NCBI GenBank assembly: GCA_963666945.2
Contig: CAXXRT010000058.1
Location: 1-40,478 of the forward strand
Direction of reading: 5' to 3'
From: G963666945 sp963666945
GTDB taxonomy: Bacteria > Bacteroidota > Bacteroidia > Bacteroidales > Marinifilaceae
Length of the DNA stretch: 40,478 bases
Of this stretch, positions 24,966-34,343 are shown one piece after another. Each line of letters begins with the position of its first letter. Positions within the stretch are counted from its first letter, which is position 1. Under the pieces are notes generated by a model. The model saw only the letters and a list, made by a program, of their open reading frames with translations. It searched no databases and was not told where the DNA came from. Made by a program: the position numbers and the translations under genes.

Positions 24966-25964
24966 ATGGGAGTGGTTTTAAGAGCATTTAAGACAAAGCA
25001 ACCTTTCTTGTTGTTGTTTCTACCTATAATAGCAGTTGCTTTTTGGTTGAAGTGGTTTATTAATCCTGTTATCAACTGGGATGTGGATAATCTTATGCCT
25101 TTTGCATCATTGCTTGTAAATAGCTTAAAAAACACTCCTTTGGTCATAGGTATTGTCAGTGTTGTTTTTATTTTATTGACTTCTTATGGTCTTTATTTTA
25201 TAAACGAGAGGTACCAGATATTGCGAAAAGGTTCTAATTTACCGTCTTTGTTTTATCTATTGCTCGTTTCTGCACTTTCTTCTTGTATTGGATTTAATCC
25301 GGTGATTTTTGCTGCATTTTTTATATTGATAGCTTTTGAGAGACTTCTTTTTTCATATAAAATGCATAAAAATATTTCCAGTTTATTTGATATTGGTTTT
25401 GCTATAGGAGTGGCAACAGGATTCTATTTTTATTCAGGTGTTTTTCTGGCATTTGTAATACTCTCTTTATTTGTTATTGGTCGTGTTTCCCTAAGGGAGT
25501 TTTTGGCATTGATTGTGGGAGTTTTACTTCCTGCTTTGTTTATATGGACATATTATTTTTATACTGATCAGTTATCATTATTAGTCAGTAAATTGAATTA
25601 TGGCTTTTCAGAGGGATTGGATTTTATTGCCTTTTCGTTCTATCAATGGGTATTTATAGGCTTTGTAGCTTTATTGTATGTTATTAGTTTAGCTGGAATG
25701 TTTTTAAGAAATGCCCTTAATGAGATTTTCGATATAAAATTTTTCACACTTCTCTTTTGGTTGACTGCCTTTGGTTTAGCTCTCCCTGTCTTATTTTTTC
25801 CTAAGGGAGTTGAGATTGTTTTTATAATTAATATTGCTGTAGCATTTTTTCTTTCCAGATATTTTGTAATGCAAAGACACAGGTGGTTGGGGGATGCATT
25901 TATATTGTTGTTTATTGCTGCCGTTGTATTATTGCAGTTTCCTGCCTTGTTAAACTACTTTTAG
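24966..25964 (+). CDS. Polytopic membrane protein, DUF6427-like
   Basis: A 332-residue integral membrane protein with roughly nine to ten hydrophobic segments and almost no polar domains. Segments begin around FLLLFLPIIAVAFWL (about 15-30) and end at the C-terminal AFILLFIAAVVLLQFPALL. It resembles the Bacteroidetes-specific DUF6427 family, which from memory is often found near purD; its function is unknown. The start is placed at the ATG at 24966. An upstream in-frame GTG at 24927 falls inside a hairpin and would add a polar stretch unlike the family. It ends 7 bases before the carbamoyltransferase gene, so the two are probably cotranscribed, which might tie it to a membrane-linked carbamoylated product. 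Confidence 0.6.
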   Translation: MGVVLRAFKTKQPFLLLFLPIIAVAFWLKWFINPVINWDVDNLMPFASLLVNSLKNTPLVIGIVSVVFILLTSYGLYFINERYQILRKGSNLPSLFYLLLVSALSSCIGFNPVIFAAFFILIAFERLLFSYKMHKNISSLFDIGFAIGVATGFYFYSGVFLAFVILSLFVIGRVSLREFLALIVGVLLPALFIWTYYFYTDQLSLLVSKLNYGFSEGLDFIAFSFYQWVFIGFVALLYVISLAGMFLRNALNEIFDIKFFTLLFWLTAFGLALPVLFFPKGVEIVFIINIAVAFFLSRYFVMQRHRWLGDAFILLFIAAVVLLQFPALLNYF

Positions 25965-25971
25965 AATTATA

Positions 25972-27621
25972 ATGAATAAGGATAAGGCGACACTTGCTAT
26001 TTATGGTATCCAGGACAGGATAAATTCACCCTACCCTTTATACGTGCACGATCATTCTATTTGTCTTATGAGAAACGGAAGGGTTGAAAAGTTGTTGCAA
26101 CTAGAAAGGAAAACGAGGATTAAGCGCGATAATAAATTATACGAGAGTATTTACGATATTTTAAAAGAAGAAAAACTTATTTCGACTAATGACTATGATG
26201 TAGTGTTTGTCGATAATGTTGTCGGAAGAAGTTTTATAAATACTCAGGGGAATATAAGATTTGAGGCTCCTCTGGTTGATAAGCCTTTTCCTGGGCATGA
26301 GAAGGGGCGCTTGTGGTGGTTTGATAAATCAATTGATGGCTATGTTTTGAATCATGAGTTGGCCCATATTTCATCTTGTTTACCTTTTTATGGAAATTTC
26401 GAGGATAACAGTCTTTTGATACATTTTGATGGTGGTGCCAGTCTTGGAAATTTTTCTGCATGGTTATTCTCTCAAGGAAATTTTGAGTTAATAGAATGTA
26501 ACTGGGATCTTAAATATTTATCTTCATTATATAATGCCAATGCCTTGGTTTTTGCAATAATAGGAGCAAAGCAATTTGATCAGAATTCTGTTCCAGGGAA
26601 GATGATGGGGTTTGCATCATTTGGATGTTATGATGAGGGCTTGGAAGAATGGTTAGAGGAAAATAATTTTTTTGAAGATATCTGGAAATCAAAAAAATCA
26701 TTCTATAAAAAGGCTTCTGTTGATTATGGGTGGGACAAGACATGTTTTGATTTAAACGATCCTTTCTTGCAGAACATAGTGGCTACAATGCAGCATATAT
26801 TCCAAAGGGATTTCATGAACAAACTTATCTCTATTCAAGAAATATATAAAGCTAGTAATTTATATTATTCAGGTGGTTCTGCTTTAAATATTGTTACCAA
26901 CAACAAGATAGTGGAATCCGGGATGTTTGAAAAGGTATTTATACCTCCATGTGCCGAAGATTCGGGTCTTGCTTTGGGTGCAGCATCTTACATGGAGTAT
27001 TTGAAGCATGGGAAACTGGAGCAACACACACCCTATCTTAATAATTGGGGAATACAAGACTATAATGTTGATTTCTCTGGTGATGACATAGAACAATTAG
27101 CATCATTATTGCTTGATAAAAAAATAATTGGAGTCTGTAATGGAGAAGGAGAAGTAGGACCACGAGCCTTAGGAAACAGGAGTATAATTGCATTAGCAAA
27201 CTCTGTTGAATTGGCACAAAAAGTTAGCGTAGAAAAAAAAGGCAGGGAATGGTATCGTCCCATAGCTCCTGTAATGTTACAGAGTAATCTCGAATATTTT
27301 ACTGGAATAAAAGAATCTGTTCTTTCTAAATATATGCTCAGGGATTTCAATATTCTTGATGAAAGAAAAAAAGAGATAGAGGGTGTTGTCCATATAAATG
27401 GAAGTTCCAGGATTCAGATAATAGAAAACTATGATGATAACCCCTTTATATATTCACTTCTCGATTATCTTGATAAGAACTATAGAATAAAGGCTCTTAT
27501 TAATACTTCATTTAACAGGAGGGGAGAACCCATAGTACACACTGTTGAAGATGCCATAAATTCTGCAAAGAATATGCAATTGGATGGGGTAGTGCTTAAT
27601 GGTAAGATAGTTCACCTATAA
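25972..27621 (+). CDS. Carbamoyltransferase (NodU/CmcH-type)
   Basis: A 549-residue enzyme of the NodU/CmcH/TobZ family, which uses carbamoyl phosphate and ATP to carbamoylate a hydroxyl group. The N-terminal Kae1/TsaD-like fold has NHELAHISS (metal-binding histidines), then LIHFDGGASLGNFS and YSGGSALNIVTNN. The C-terminal domain shows GEVGPRALGNRSIIAL, REWYRPIAPVML and INTSFNRRGEPIVHTVEDA, the strongest family marks. All are intact. No signal peptide is seen. No glycosyltransferase, polyketide or other acceptor-building gene is nearby, so the substrate is open. The membrane protein gene 7 bases upstream is the only candidate partner. Confidence 0.85.
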   Translation: MNKDKATLAIYGIQDRINSPYPLYVHDHSICLMRNGRVEKLLQLERKTRIKRDNKLYESIYDILKEEKLISTNDYDVVFVDNVVGRSFINTQGNIRFEAPLVDKPFPGHEKGRLWWFDKSIDGYVLNHELAHISSCLPFYGNFEDNSLLIHFDGGASLGNFSAWLFSQGNFELIECNWDLKYLSSLYNANALVFAIIGAKQFDQNSVPGKMMGFASFGCYDEGLEEWLEENNFFEDIWKSKKSFYKKASVDYGWDKTCFDLNDPFLQNIVATMQHIFQRDFMNKLISIQEIYKASNLYYSGGSALNIVTNNKIVESGMFEKVFIPPCAEDSGLALGAASYMEYLKHGKLEQHTPYLNNWGIQDYNVDFSGDDIEQLASLLLDKKIIGVCNGEGEVGPRALGNRSIIALANSVELAQKVSVEKKGREWYRPIAPVMLQSNLEYFTGIKESVLSKYMLRDFNILDERKKEIEGVVHINGSSRIQIIENYDDNPFIYSLLDYLDKNYRIKALINTSFNRRGEPIVHTVEDAINSAKNMQLDGVVLNGKIVHL

Positions 27622-27670
27622 GTATAGTTAATATTTTCTCTTTTCTTTTTTATAAATGAGGTCATTTCTA

Positions 27671-27678
27671 TACCTTCG
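27671..27678 (+). promoter_or_regulatory. Possible -7 element of the M28 peptidase gene
   Basis: TACCTTCG is one base from TAnnTTTG and lies 27 bases before the ATG at 27705. No good -33 partner is seen. Confidence 0.3.
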
Positions 27679-27704
27679 TGAGGTATAATATAAAACCTTT
27701 ACTT

Positions 27705-29340
27705 ATGAGAAAGATTGCGTTGTTTTCGGCAATTGTATTGTCGGTATTAATAGTTTCGTGTAGTAAATCTGTTGAGGATGCTGAAAAAGTAATTTCAGTT
27801 GACGGGTTGGCTAAACATATCTCAACACTTGCCTCAGATGATTTTGAAGGAAGAAAACCTTTTACAGATGGAGAAGATAAAGCTCTTGAGTATATAGAGA
27901 AAAGCATGAAAGAGCTTGGTCTTAAGCCTGTGTTTGAAAATGGAAGTTATAGACAGGCTGTTCCTTTAGTAGAAATTATGGGATATCCTTCCAAGCAGAT
28001 GGAAATTAAATTATCTAAGAGAAAATCAATGGAATTTAATCTTTTAGATGATTTTGTGGTTCAATCCCAGACTACTTCAGAAGATATCTCAGTACAAGAT
28101 ATTCCTATGGTTTTTGCCGGTTATGGTATTGTCGCTCCCGAATATGGATGGAATGATTATGAAGGTATTGATGTTAAAGGTAAAGCAGTGGTTGTTCTTG
28201 TTAACGATCCAGGATATTTATTGAAGGATAAAAAGATGTTTAATGGAAGGGCAATGACATATTATGGAAGATGGACCTATAAATATGAAGAAGCAGCCCG
28301 TCAGGGAGCCAAGGCTGTGTTTATTGTTCACCGTTCTGATATGGCCGGTTATCCTTGGGCTGTTCCAAGAAGAATGTCGGAAAGTTCTATGTTCTCAATA
28401 GACGATAAAGAGAAGATGGAATACTGTTGTGATTTTGAGGGCTGGTTTCACCTTGATGCCGCAAGAAGACTTTTAGAAAAGAAAGGATATGATATAGATA
28501 AACTATGGGGACGAGGCTTGTAGTAAGGAATTCAAATCTTTTGAAATGAATACATCTTGTAGCTTAAGCATAAAAAAGACTTTTACAAGAGACAAATCAT
28601 ATAATATTGCCGGTAAGATAGAAGGTAAAAAACGTCCCGATGAAGCAATTATTTATATGGCCCATTGGGATCATTTGGGTTGTGTGGAAACACCAGAAGG
28701 AAAGCAAATATATAATGGAGCCAGTGATAACGCAGCAGGTGTTGCATGGGTACTTGAGATAGCTAAAGCATTTAAGGCCATGCCTGCACCAGATAGGACT
28801 GTCGTCTTTATTTCTCCTACTGTTGAAGAAGAAGGACTGAAAGGTAGTTATTATTTTGCAGATAATTCCCCAATACCCATGGATAAGATAGTTTGTGCAA
28901 TTAATACCGATGTACTTCCGTTTATCGGAGAGTTTAATGATATAACCATAACCGGCTATGGTCATTCAGAACTTGATGATATTCTTAAAGAAGTGGCAGA
29001 GAGTCATGGTAAGTATGTTGCCCCAGATCCAACACCAGAGAATGGTATGTTTTACAGGAGTGACCATTTCCCATATATGAAAAAAGGAGTGCCATGTCTT
29101 TTTGCAAAAGGAATGATAGATAATAAAAAACATGGTAAGGAGTGGATGTCTGAATATATGAATAAATATTGGAAGACAATATATCATAAGCCAACTGATA
29201 TCTACGATCCTGAGACTGCTGACTTGACAGGTATTGAGGCGGATGCACGTATATTATTTAATTTTGGATACAAGATAGCCAACAGTGAAATGTGGCCAAA
29301 ATGGAAAGAAGGATCTGAATTTAAAGATTTACGCAAATAA
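27705..29340 (+). pseudogene. M28-family zinc metallopeptidase lipoprotein, frameshifted
   Basis: One M28 peptidase gene is split into two frames. The first part (27705-28523) has a lipoprotein signal peptide ending in LIVSC, then a PA-type domain (VFAGYGIVAPEYGWNDYEG). It stops at TAG 28521-28523. The second frame, open from 28498, continues the family sequence and holds all the zinc and catalytic elements: MAHWDHLG, GASDNAAG, PTVEEEGL, NTDVLPF and RSDHFPYMKKGVP. Removing one G from the GGGG run at 28507-28510 restores one reading frame of about 544 residues through KLWDEACSKEF. No other damage is seen, so this is a very recent mutation or a sequencing error. The lower part could be translated from the ATG at 28546, but without export signal. 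Confidence 0.85.
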
Positions 29341-29347
29341 AAAACAA

Positions 29348-29392
29348 TAAAATTAAAGCCGCTTCAATTAATATTGAGCGGCTTTAATTTTA
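29348..29392. terminator. Bidirectional terminator between the M28 peptidase gene and fumC
   Basis: TAAAATTAAAGCCGCT pairs perfectly with AGCGGCTTTAATTTTA (16 bp). After one bulged base four more pairs close a small loop. A-rich and T-rich flanks on both sides let it end the plus-strand peptidase gene and the minus-strand fumC. Confidence 0.85.
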
Positions 29393-29409
29393 GATAAATA
29401 TATAAGTTA

Positions 29410-30798
29410 CTAACCTATCATTTTATTTGGGTCAACCCATTCGTCGAATTCTTCTGATGTAAGGAAACCTAATTCAAGAGCGGCTTCTTTAAGAGTAGAG
29501 CCCTCTGCGTGAGCTTTCTTTGCTATTTTCGCTGCTTTTTCATAACCAATATGAGTATTAAGAGCAGTCACCAGCATTAGAGATTTTTCAAGAAGTTCTT
29601 TAATTCTCGGGTGGTTTGGTTTAATTCCATATACACAATTATCAGTAAATGCCTTACAAGCATCTCCAATAAGGTTTGCAGATTGTAAGAAGTTGGCGAT
29701 CATAACAGGTTTGAAAACGTTAAGTTCAAAGTGACCGTTAGATCCTGCAACGGAGATAGTCGTGTCGTTACCCATGACCTGAGCGCAAACCATAGTGATT
29801 GCTTCACATTGTGTAGGGTTAACCTTACCAGGCATAATGGAAGAACCTGGTTCGTTAGATGGAATTATAATTTCACCTATTCCAGAACGTGGTCCTGAAG
29901 CAAGCATTCTGATATCGTTGGCAATCTTCATAATGCTTACTGCTATTTGCTTTAATGCACCGTGAGATTCAACAATAGCATCGTGAGCAGCAAGAGCTTC
30001 AAATTTATTTGGAGCAGTATAAAAATCGTGACCTGTTAATTTTGATATCTGATTTGCAACTTCCAAATCATAACCTTTAGGCGTATTTAATCCAGTACCA
30101 ACGGCAGTTCCCCCCAAAGCAAGAAGGGAAAGGTGTTCAAGAGTATTTTTTAAAGCATTTATTCCGTAGTGAAGTTGAGCGGCATAGCCAGAAAATTCCT
30201 GTCCTAGAGTAAGAGGAGTTGCGTCCATCCAGTGAGTACGTCCTATCTTGACTACATCTTCCATCTCTTTAGATTTTTCAAGAAGTGCATTTTGAAGGTA
30301 CTCTACACAAGGAATAGTGTGCTCAACAAGTTTTTTATATGCAGCAATGTGCATTGCGGTAGGGAAAGTGTCGTTTGAAGATTGTGATTTATTCACATCA
30401 TCGTTAGGGTGAATAAATTTTTCTCCTTCTCCAAGTTTACCTCCGTTAATTACATGAGCCCTGTTGGCGACTACTTCATTAGTATTCATGTTTGATTGGG
30501 TTCCTGAACCAGTCTGCCATATAACTAAAGGAAACTGATCATAAAGTTTTCCTTCAATGATTTCATTGCAAGCCTTGCATATAAGGTCTTTCTTTTCTTC
30601 AGAAAGTACACCAAGTTTATAATTGGTAATTGCAGCAGCTTTTTTTAGATAGCCGAAAGCTTCAATTATTTCTTTAGGCATTGAAGCCTCAGGCCCGATA
30701 GGGAAATTTTGTTTTGATCTTTGAGTTTGAGCTCCCCAGTATTTATCTGCAGGAACTTTAACTTCACCCATAGTATCATGTTCAACTCTGAAGTCCAT
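29410..30798 (-). CDS. fumC: Fumarate hydratase class II
   Basis: The 462-residue iron-independent fumarase interconverts fumarate and malate. It has the superfamily signature GSSIMPGKVNP. Other class II marks are SQSSNDTFPTAMH, GRTHWMDATPLTLGQEFSGYA and TGLNTPKGYD. The length is normal (about 460-467). It is encoded alone on the minus strand, between a shared terminator and a promoter-like site. Many strict anaerobes use class I fumarase, so a class II enzyme gives an oxygen-stable option. With sdhCAB it could form the malate-fumarate-succinate branch used to dispose of electrons. Confidence 0.96.
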   Translation of the reverse strand: MDFRVEHDTMGEVKVPADKYWGAQTQRSKQNFPIGPEASMPKEIIEAFGYLKKAAAITNYKLGVLSEEKKDLICKACNEIIEGKLYDQFPLVIWQTGSGTQSNMNTNEVVANRAHVINGGKLGEGEKFIHPNDDVNKSQSSNDTFPTAMHIAAYKKLVEHTIPCVEYLQNALLEKSKEMEDVVKIGRTHWMDATPLTLGQEFSGYAAQLHYGINALKNTLEHLSLLALGGTAVGTGLNTPKGYDLEVANQISKLTGHDFYTAPNKFEALAAHDAIVESHGALKQIAVSIMKIANDIRMLASGPRSGIGEIIIPSNEPGSSIMPGKVNPTQCEAITMVCAQVMGNDTTISVAGSNGHFELNVFKPVMIANFLQSANLIGDACKAFTDNCVYGIKPNHPRIKELLEKSLMLVTALNTHIGYEKAAKIAKKAHAEGSTLKEAALELGFLTSEEFDEWVDPNKMIG

Positions 30799-30832
30799 AA
30801 TTTAAGTGTTTTTATTGTATGTATTATATTTG

Positions 30833-30840
30833 CAAAGTTA
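30833..30840 (-). promoter_or_regulatory. Predicted -7 element of fumC
   Basis: Read on the minus strand, TAACTTTG fits TAnnTTTG, 34 bases upstream of the fumC ATG. No clear -33 TTTG is seen. It abuts TATATTTG (30825-30832) on the plus strand, a possible divergent element. Confidence 0.45.
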
Positions 30841-30935
30841 GCATATAATCTATTTCTGCTATTTATAATATACATGTTTTAAAATATTTTTGTTGGTTAT
30901 TTTACTATAAAAAATAAAATTCCTTATAATATGCT

Positions 30936-30943
30936 TAACTTTG
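30936..30943 (+). promoter_or_regulatory. Possible -7 element of the cbi cluster
   Basis: TAACTTTG fits TAnnTTTG and lies 69 bases before the cbiL ATG. No -33 element is obvious. I looked for a cobalamin riboswitch between 30799 and 31012 and saw no B12-box-like sequence. Confidence 0.4.
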
Positions 30944-31012
30944 ATGCATTCAAAATAATATTTTCTTTTTAGATTAGCAAAAATCAATGTTGATTAATTT
31001 ATTTCGTTATAA

Positions 31013-31723
31013 ATGAGTAGAAACAAGATATATGGAGTGGCTTTGGGTCCGGGAGATCCGGAATTAATCACACTCAGGGCATTGAAGTGTTTACAGAAAT
31101 CGGATGTGGTTTATTACCCGGGATCGTATGATAAAGATGGTGGGAAAGTAAGTTTTTCACGAAAGATATTGGATGCTCTTGATTTAAAAGAAATAGAAAT
31201 GAGGGGTATCTTTTTAGAAATGAAAACAGATAGAATACAAGCCGATAAAATATATAATGATTGTTATGAAGAAATGGTATCTCTTTATAGTAAGGGGAAA
31301 AATATATCTTTTGTCAGTGAAGGAGATATAAGTTTTTTTAGCACTTTTTCTTATTTTATCGATCGTATTAAGAATGATGCAATTGATTTTGAAATGATAC
31401 CCGGAATTCCTGCTTTTATTATGGCAGGATCGAGGGCAAAGATTCCTATCGTACTACAAAAGGATAATCTTAAGATATTACCTGCACCTGTTTCTAAAGC
31501 CCAAGTTCTTGAGGCAGTTGAAAGTAATGATACTGTTATTGTGATGAAATTAAGTACATTAAGCAAAGATCTGGTTAATCTGTTGGAACAACTAAAAGGA
31601 AGATTTGTATATTGTGAAAAATTGGGTACCCAAGAGGAATTTATTTCCAGAAAAGTGGACGATTTAAGGGGAAGGAAGATACCATATTTTTCATTACTTC
31701 TTATTAATAAGTATATAAAATGA
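31013..31723 (+). CDS. cbiL: (Cobalt-)precorrin-2 C20-methyltransferase
   Basis: The 236-residue SAM-dependent tetrapyrrole methyltransferase adds the C20 methyl of the corrin ring. It begins IYGVALGPGDPELITLRALK, the family start, with the SAM-loop VSEGDISFFSTFSY in the middle and PGIPAFIMAGSRA further on, as in CbiL/CobI. Length is normal. The anaerobic, cobalt-bearing substrate is inferred from CbiG and CbiD in the same cluster. Its stop overlaps the next start (ATGA at 31720-31723), so translation is coupled. Confidence 0.9.
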   Translation: MSRNKIYGVALGPGDPELITLRALKCLQKSDVVYYPGSYDKDGGKVSFSRKILDALDLKEIEMRGIFLEMKTDRIQADKIYNDCYEEMVSLYSKGKNISFVSEGDISFFSTFSYFIDRIKNDAIDFEMIPGIPAFIMAGSRAKIPIVLQKDNLKILPAPVSKAQVLEAVESNDTVIVMKLSTLSKDLVNLLEQLKGRFVYCEKLGTQEEFISRKVDDLRGRKIPYFSLLLINKYIK

Positions 31724-33126
31724 GTATGAAAGGAAAGATATTTGTTGTTGGACTTGGTCCTGGAAGTGAAAAGTATATAGCCCCTGCAGCTATTGAAGCT
31801 GTAAAGCAATCAGATGTTGTTGTTGGGTATAAATATTATTTTGAGTTTATATCCTCATATCTAGAAGGGAAGGAATGTCTTGATTCCGGAATGAGAAAGG
31901 AGAGGGACAGAGCAGAAATGGCATTCTTAAAGGCAGAAGAGGGGAAAGTGGTCAGTGTTATCAGCTCAGGAGATTCCGGAATATACGGGATGGCTCCACT
32001 TATCTGGGAAATGAAGAAATACAGGGAGTCTGAAGTGGATATAGAAATTGTTCCAGGAATATCAGCTTTTCAGATGGCAGCATCCAAACTTGGGGCACCT
32101 ATAGGTCATGATACCTGTATAATATCCCTTTCAGATCTTATGACTCCATGGGAAAAAATAGAGAAGAGAATAATAGCAGCTGCTGATGCCGATTTTGTTA
32201 CGGCTATATATAATCCTAAAAGTAATGGCCGATACTGGCAGCTTTACAGACTAAAGGAGTTGTTCTTAAAATACAGGGATGAAAATACACCTGTTGGTTT
32301 TGTAAGACAGGCCGGTCGTGAAGAGGAAGATGTTTTTGTGACAAGTCTTAAAGATTTTAATCCTGAAGATGTCGACATGTTTACAGTTGTTATTATAGGG
32401 AATTCAAAAGCCTATACTTTTGAGAAAAAGATAATTACACCGCGTGGATATTATAAAGAAGATGAAGAAGGGAAATATGGCGTTGGTCAATCTATAATGA
32501 TAAAGAGTTTCAAGACGATAGAGGGGATGTTGCAAAATAAAAATATTGATCTGGATAAGAAATGGGCTCTTATTCATTGTATACATACGACTGCCGATTT
32601 TGATATGGAGAATATTTTTTATGCAGATGATAATGCAGTAAAATTGTGGAATGAGAAGTTTGAGAGTGGAAATCCTCCTGTTATTATTTCCGATGTAACT
32701 ATGGTTACTTCCGGAATAAGGAAGGCTGCAGTAGAGCGTTTGGGCATTGATGTGAAATGTTATCTTCATGATGATAGAGTCGCTGATATGTCAGAAAAGA
32801 TGGGTATTACAAGAACTCAGGCCGGTATAAGGCTTGCCGTGGAAGAACATCCGGATGCTCTTTTTGTCTTTGGAAATGCTCCAACGGCTTTGATAGAACT
32901 CACGGACTTAATGAGAAAAGGTAAAGCGAATCCTACAGGTGTTGTTGCGGCTCCTGTTGGTTTTGTCAATGTTCAGGAATCAAAGCACAGACTTAAAGTT
33001 TTTAAAGATACCCCTAAGGTCATTATAGAAGGACGAAAGGGGGGTAGTAATATAGCAGCAACAATTGTGAATGCAGCCCTGGCCTTCATAGATGCTGAAA
33101 AACTTGAACCCGGACGAGAAGTCTAG
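31720..33126 (+). CDS. Fused CbiH (C17-methyltransferase) and CbiC (precorrin-8X methylmutase)
   Basis: A 468-residue two-domain protein. Residues about 5-245 are a CbiH/CobJ methyltransferase, which methylates C17 and contracts the ring: VVGLGPGSEKYIAP, SSGDSGIYGMA, PGISAFQMAAS, TAIYNPKSNGR. Residues about 255-465 are CbiC/CobH, which moves the C11 methyl to C12 to give (cobalt-)hydrogenobyrinate/cobyrinate. They show GQSIMIKSF, the catalytic-histidine segment IHCIHTTADFD, SDVTMVTSGI, FGNAPTAL and EGRKGGSNIAA. The two steps are not consecutive, so the fusion is not simple channelling. It overlaps cbiL by 4 bases and is followed 25 bases later by cbiET. Confidence 0.92.
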   Translation: MSMKGKIFVVGLGPGSEKYIAPAAIEAVKQSDVVVGYKYYFEFISSYLEGKECLDSGMRKERDRAEMAFLKAEEGKVVSVISSGDSGIYGMAPLIWEMKKYRESEVDIEIVPGISAFQMAASKLGAPIGHDTCIISLSDLMTPWEKIEKRIIAAADADFVTAIYNPKSNGRYWQLYRLKELFLKYRDENTPVGFVRQAGREEEDVFVTSLKDFNPEDVDMFTVVIIGNSKAYTFEKKIITPRGYYKEDEEGKYGVGQSIMIKSFKTIEGMLQNKNIDLDKKWALIHCIHTTADFDMENIFYADDNAVKLWNEKFESGNPPVIISDVTMVTSGIRKAAVERLGIDVKCYLHDDRVADMSEKMGITRTQAGIRLAVEEHPDALFVFGNAPTALIELTDLMRKGKANPTGVVAAPVGFVNVQESKHRLKVFKDTPKVIIEGRKGGSNIAATIVNAALAFIDAEKLEPGREV

Positions 33127-33151
33127 AATATAAACCAGAAAGTTATTAACA

Positions 33152-34333
33152 ATGAGATTTACCGTAATAGGTATACCGGATAATAAGGACTTTGAATTTT
33201 CTTTGCAGAGTAAAGATATAATAAGCAGAGCTAAAATATTTTCTGGTGGCAAAAGACATTTAAAGCTTGTGGAACATTTTTTACCTCTTGGTTATGAGTG
33301 GATTAACATTACTCCTCCTATTGATGATATTTTTAAAAAATATAAGGAATATAATGATATAGTTGTATTTGCATCTGGTGATCCTCTTTTCTTTGGATTT
33401 GCAAATACAATTAAAAGACAAATACCTGATGCTGATATTAAGGTATTTCCTTATTTTAATTCACTTCAGATGTTGGCTCATTCTTTGGTTTTACCTTACC
33501 ATGATATGATTTATGTCTCATTGACAGGAAGACCTTGGCACGAATTCGACAAAGTACTTATTGAAGGTAAAGAGAAAATTGGTCTTTTAACAGATAAGAA
33601 AAATACTCCCAATGCTATAGCTTCAAGGATGATTGAATATGGTTATAGTAACTATAGAATTTTAGTAGGCGAAAATATGGGGGGAGAGAATCAAAGAGTA
33701 GGGGAGTATTCTGTTGGGGAAGTGAAAATTGGCTGTTTTGCTGATCTGAATTGTATGATTCTTATTAAGCAAGAGCAGATAAAAAAATGGTTTGGAATTC
33801 CTGAAGGTGAGTTTATGGGACTGGAGGGGAGGCCTAAGATGATTACGAAGATGCCTATTCGTATGCTTTCTCTTTCAATGCTGGATCTTTATTCCAAGAG
33901 AGTTTTCTGGGATGTAGGATTTTGTACAGGATCTATTTCTATTGAGGCAAAGATGCAATTCCCACATCTTAAGATTTTTGCTTTTGAGAAGAGAAAGGAA
34001 GGGGCGATGTTGATTGAAGAGAATTCCAAAAGGTTTGGCTGTCCCGGGATAACAGGAATAACAGGTGATTTCTTTGAGGAAGATCTAAGTGTATACGATG
34101 CACCCGATTGTTTATTTATTGGGGGACACGGTGGACGATTAGTTGACATGATGGGAATAATTTCCTCTGTAATAAAAAAAGGAGGACGAGTTGTTTTCAA
34201 TTCAGTAAGTGATAAAAGTAAAGATGATTTTTATATTGGTGCCAGGAAATATGGATTTAATATCATTAAGGAAAGTCGTATTGTCCTTGATGATAATAAC
34301 CCAATTGACATATTGGTTGCCGATAAATTATAA
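33152..34333 (+). CDS. cobL: Fused CbiE-CbiT, precorrin-6Y C5,15-methyltransferase (decarboxylating)
   Basis: The 393-residue protein joins CbiE (about 1-205), methylating C5, and CbiT (about 225-393), methylating C15 and removing the C12 acetate carboxyl. The first half shows FTVIGIPDN, FASGDPLFFGF and SLTGRPWHEFD. The second half shows the class I SAM motif DVGFCTGSISIE, in which the usual GAGTG reads GFCTG, and GDFFEEDLSVYDAPDCLFIGG. This is the CobL arrangement known from aerobic makers and from Bacteroidetes. It sits in the cluster with gaps of 25 and 10 bases. Confidence 0.92.
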   Translation: MRFTVIGIPDNKDFEFSLQSKDIISRAKIFSGGKRHLKLVEHFLPLGYEWINITPPIDDIFKKYKEYNDIVVFASGDPLFFGFANTIKRQIPDADIKVFPYFNSLQMLAHSLVLPYHDMIYVSLTGRPWHEFDKVLIEGKEKIGLLTDKKNTPNAIASRMIEYGYSNYRILVGENMGGENQRVGEYSVGEVKIGCFADLNCMILIKQEQIKKWFGIPEGEFMGLEGRPKMITKMPIRMLSLSMLDLYSKRVFWDVGFCTGSISIEAKMQFPHLKIFAFEKRKEGAMLIEENSKRFGCPGITGITGDFFEEDLSVYDAPDCLFIGGHGGRLVDMMGIISSVIKKGGRVVFNSVSDKSKDDFYIGARKYGFNIIKESRIVLDDNNPIDILVADKL

Positions 34334-34343
34334 ATAGTAAACC

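Noticed and set aside
28546..29340. Separate peptidase gene starting at the ATG at 28546
   Set aside because: The frame is open upstream of that ATG and continues the M28 sequence of the preceding frame; it lacks a signal peptide. It is better read as the 3' part of one frameshifted gene.
30799..31012. Cobalamin riboswitch upstream of the cbi genes
   Set aside because: I searched for a B12-box-like core and the surrounding stems and saw none; the region upstream of 37042 likewise lacks one. A covariance-model search (Rfam cobalamin) would be decisive.
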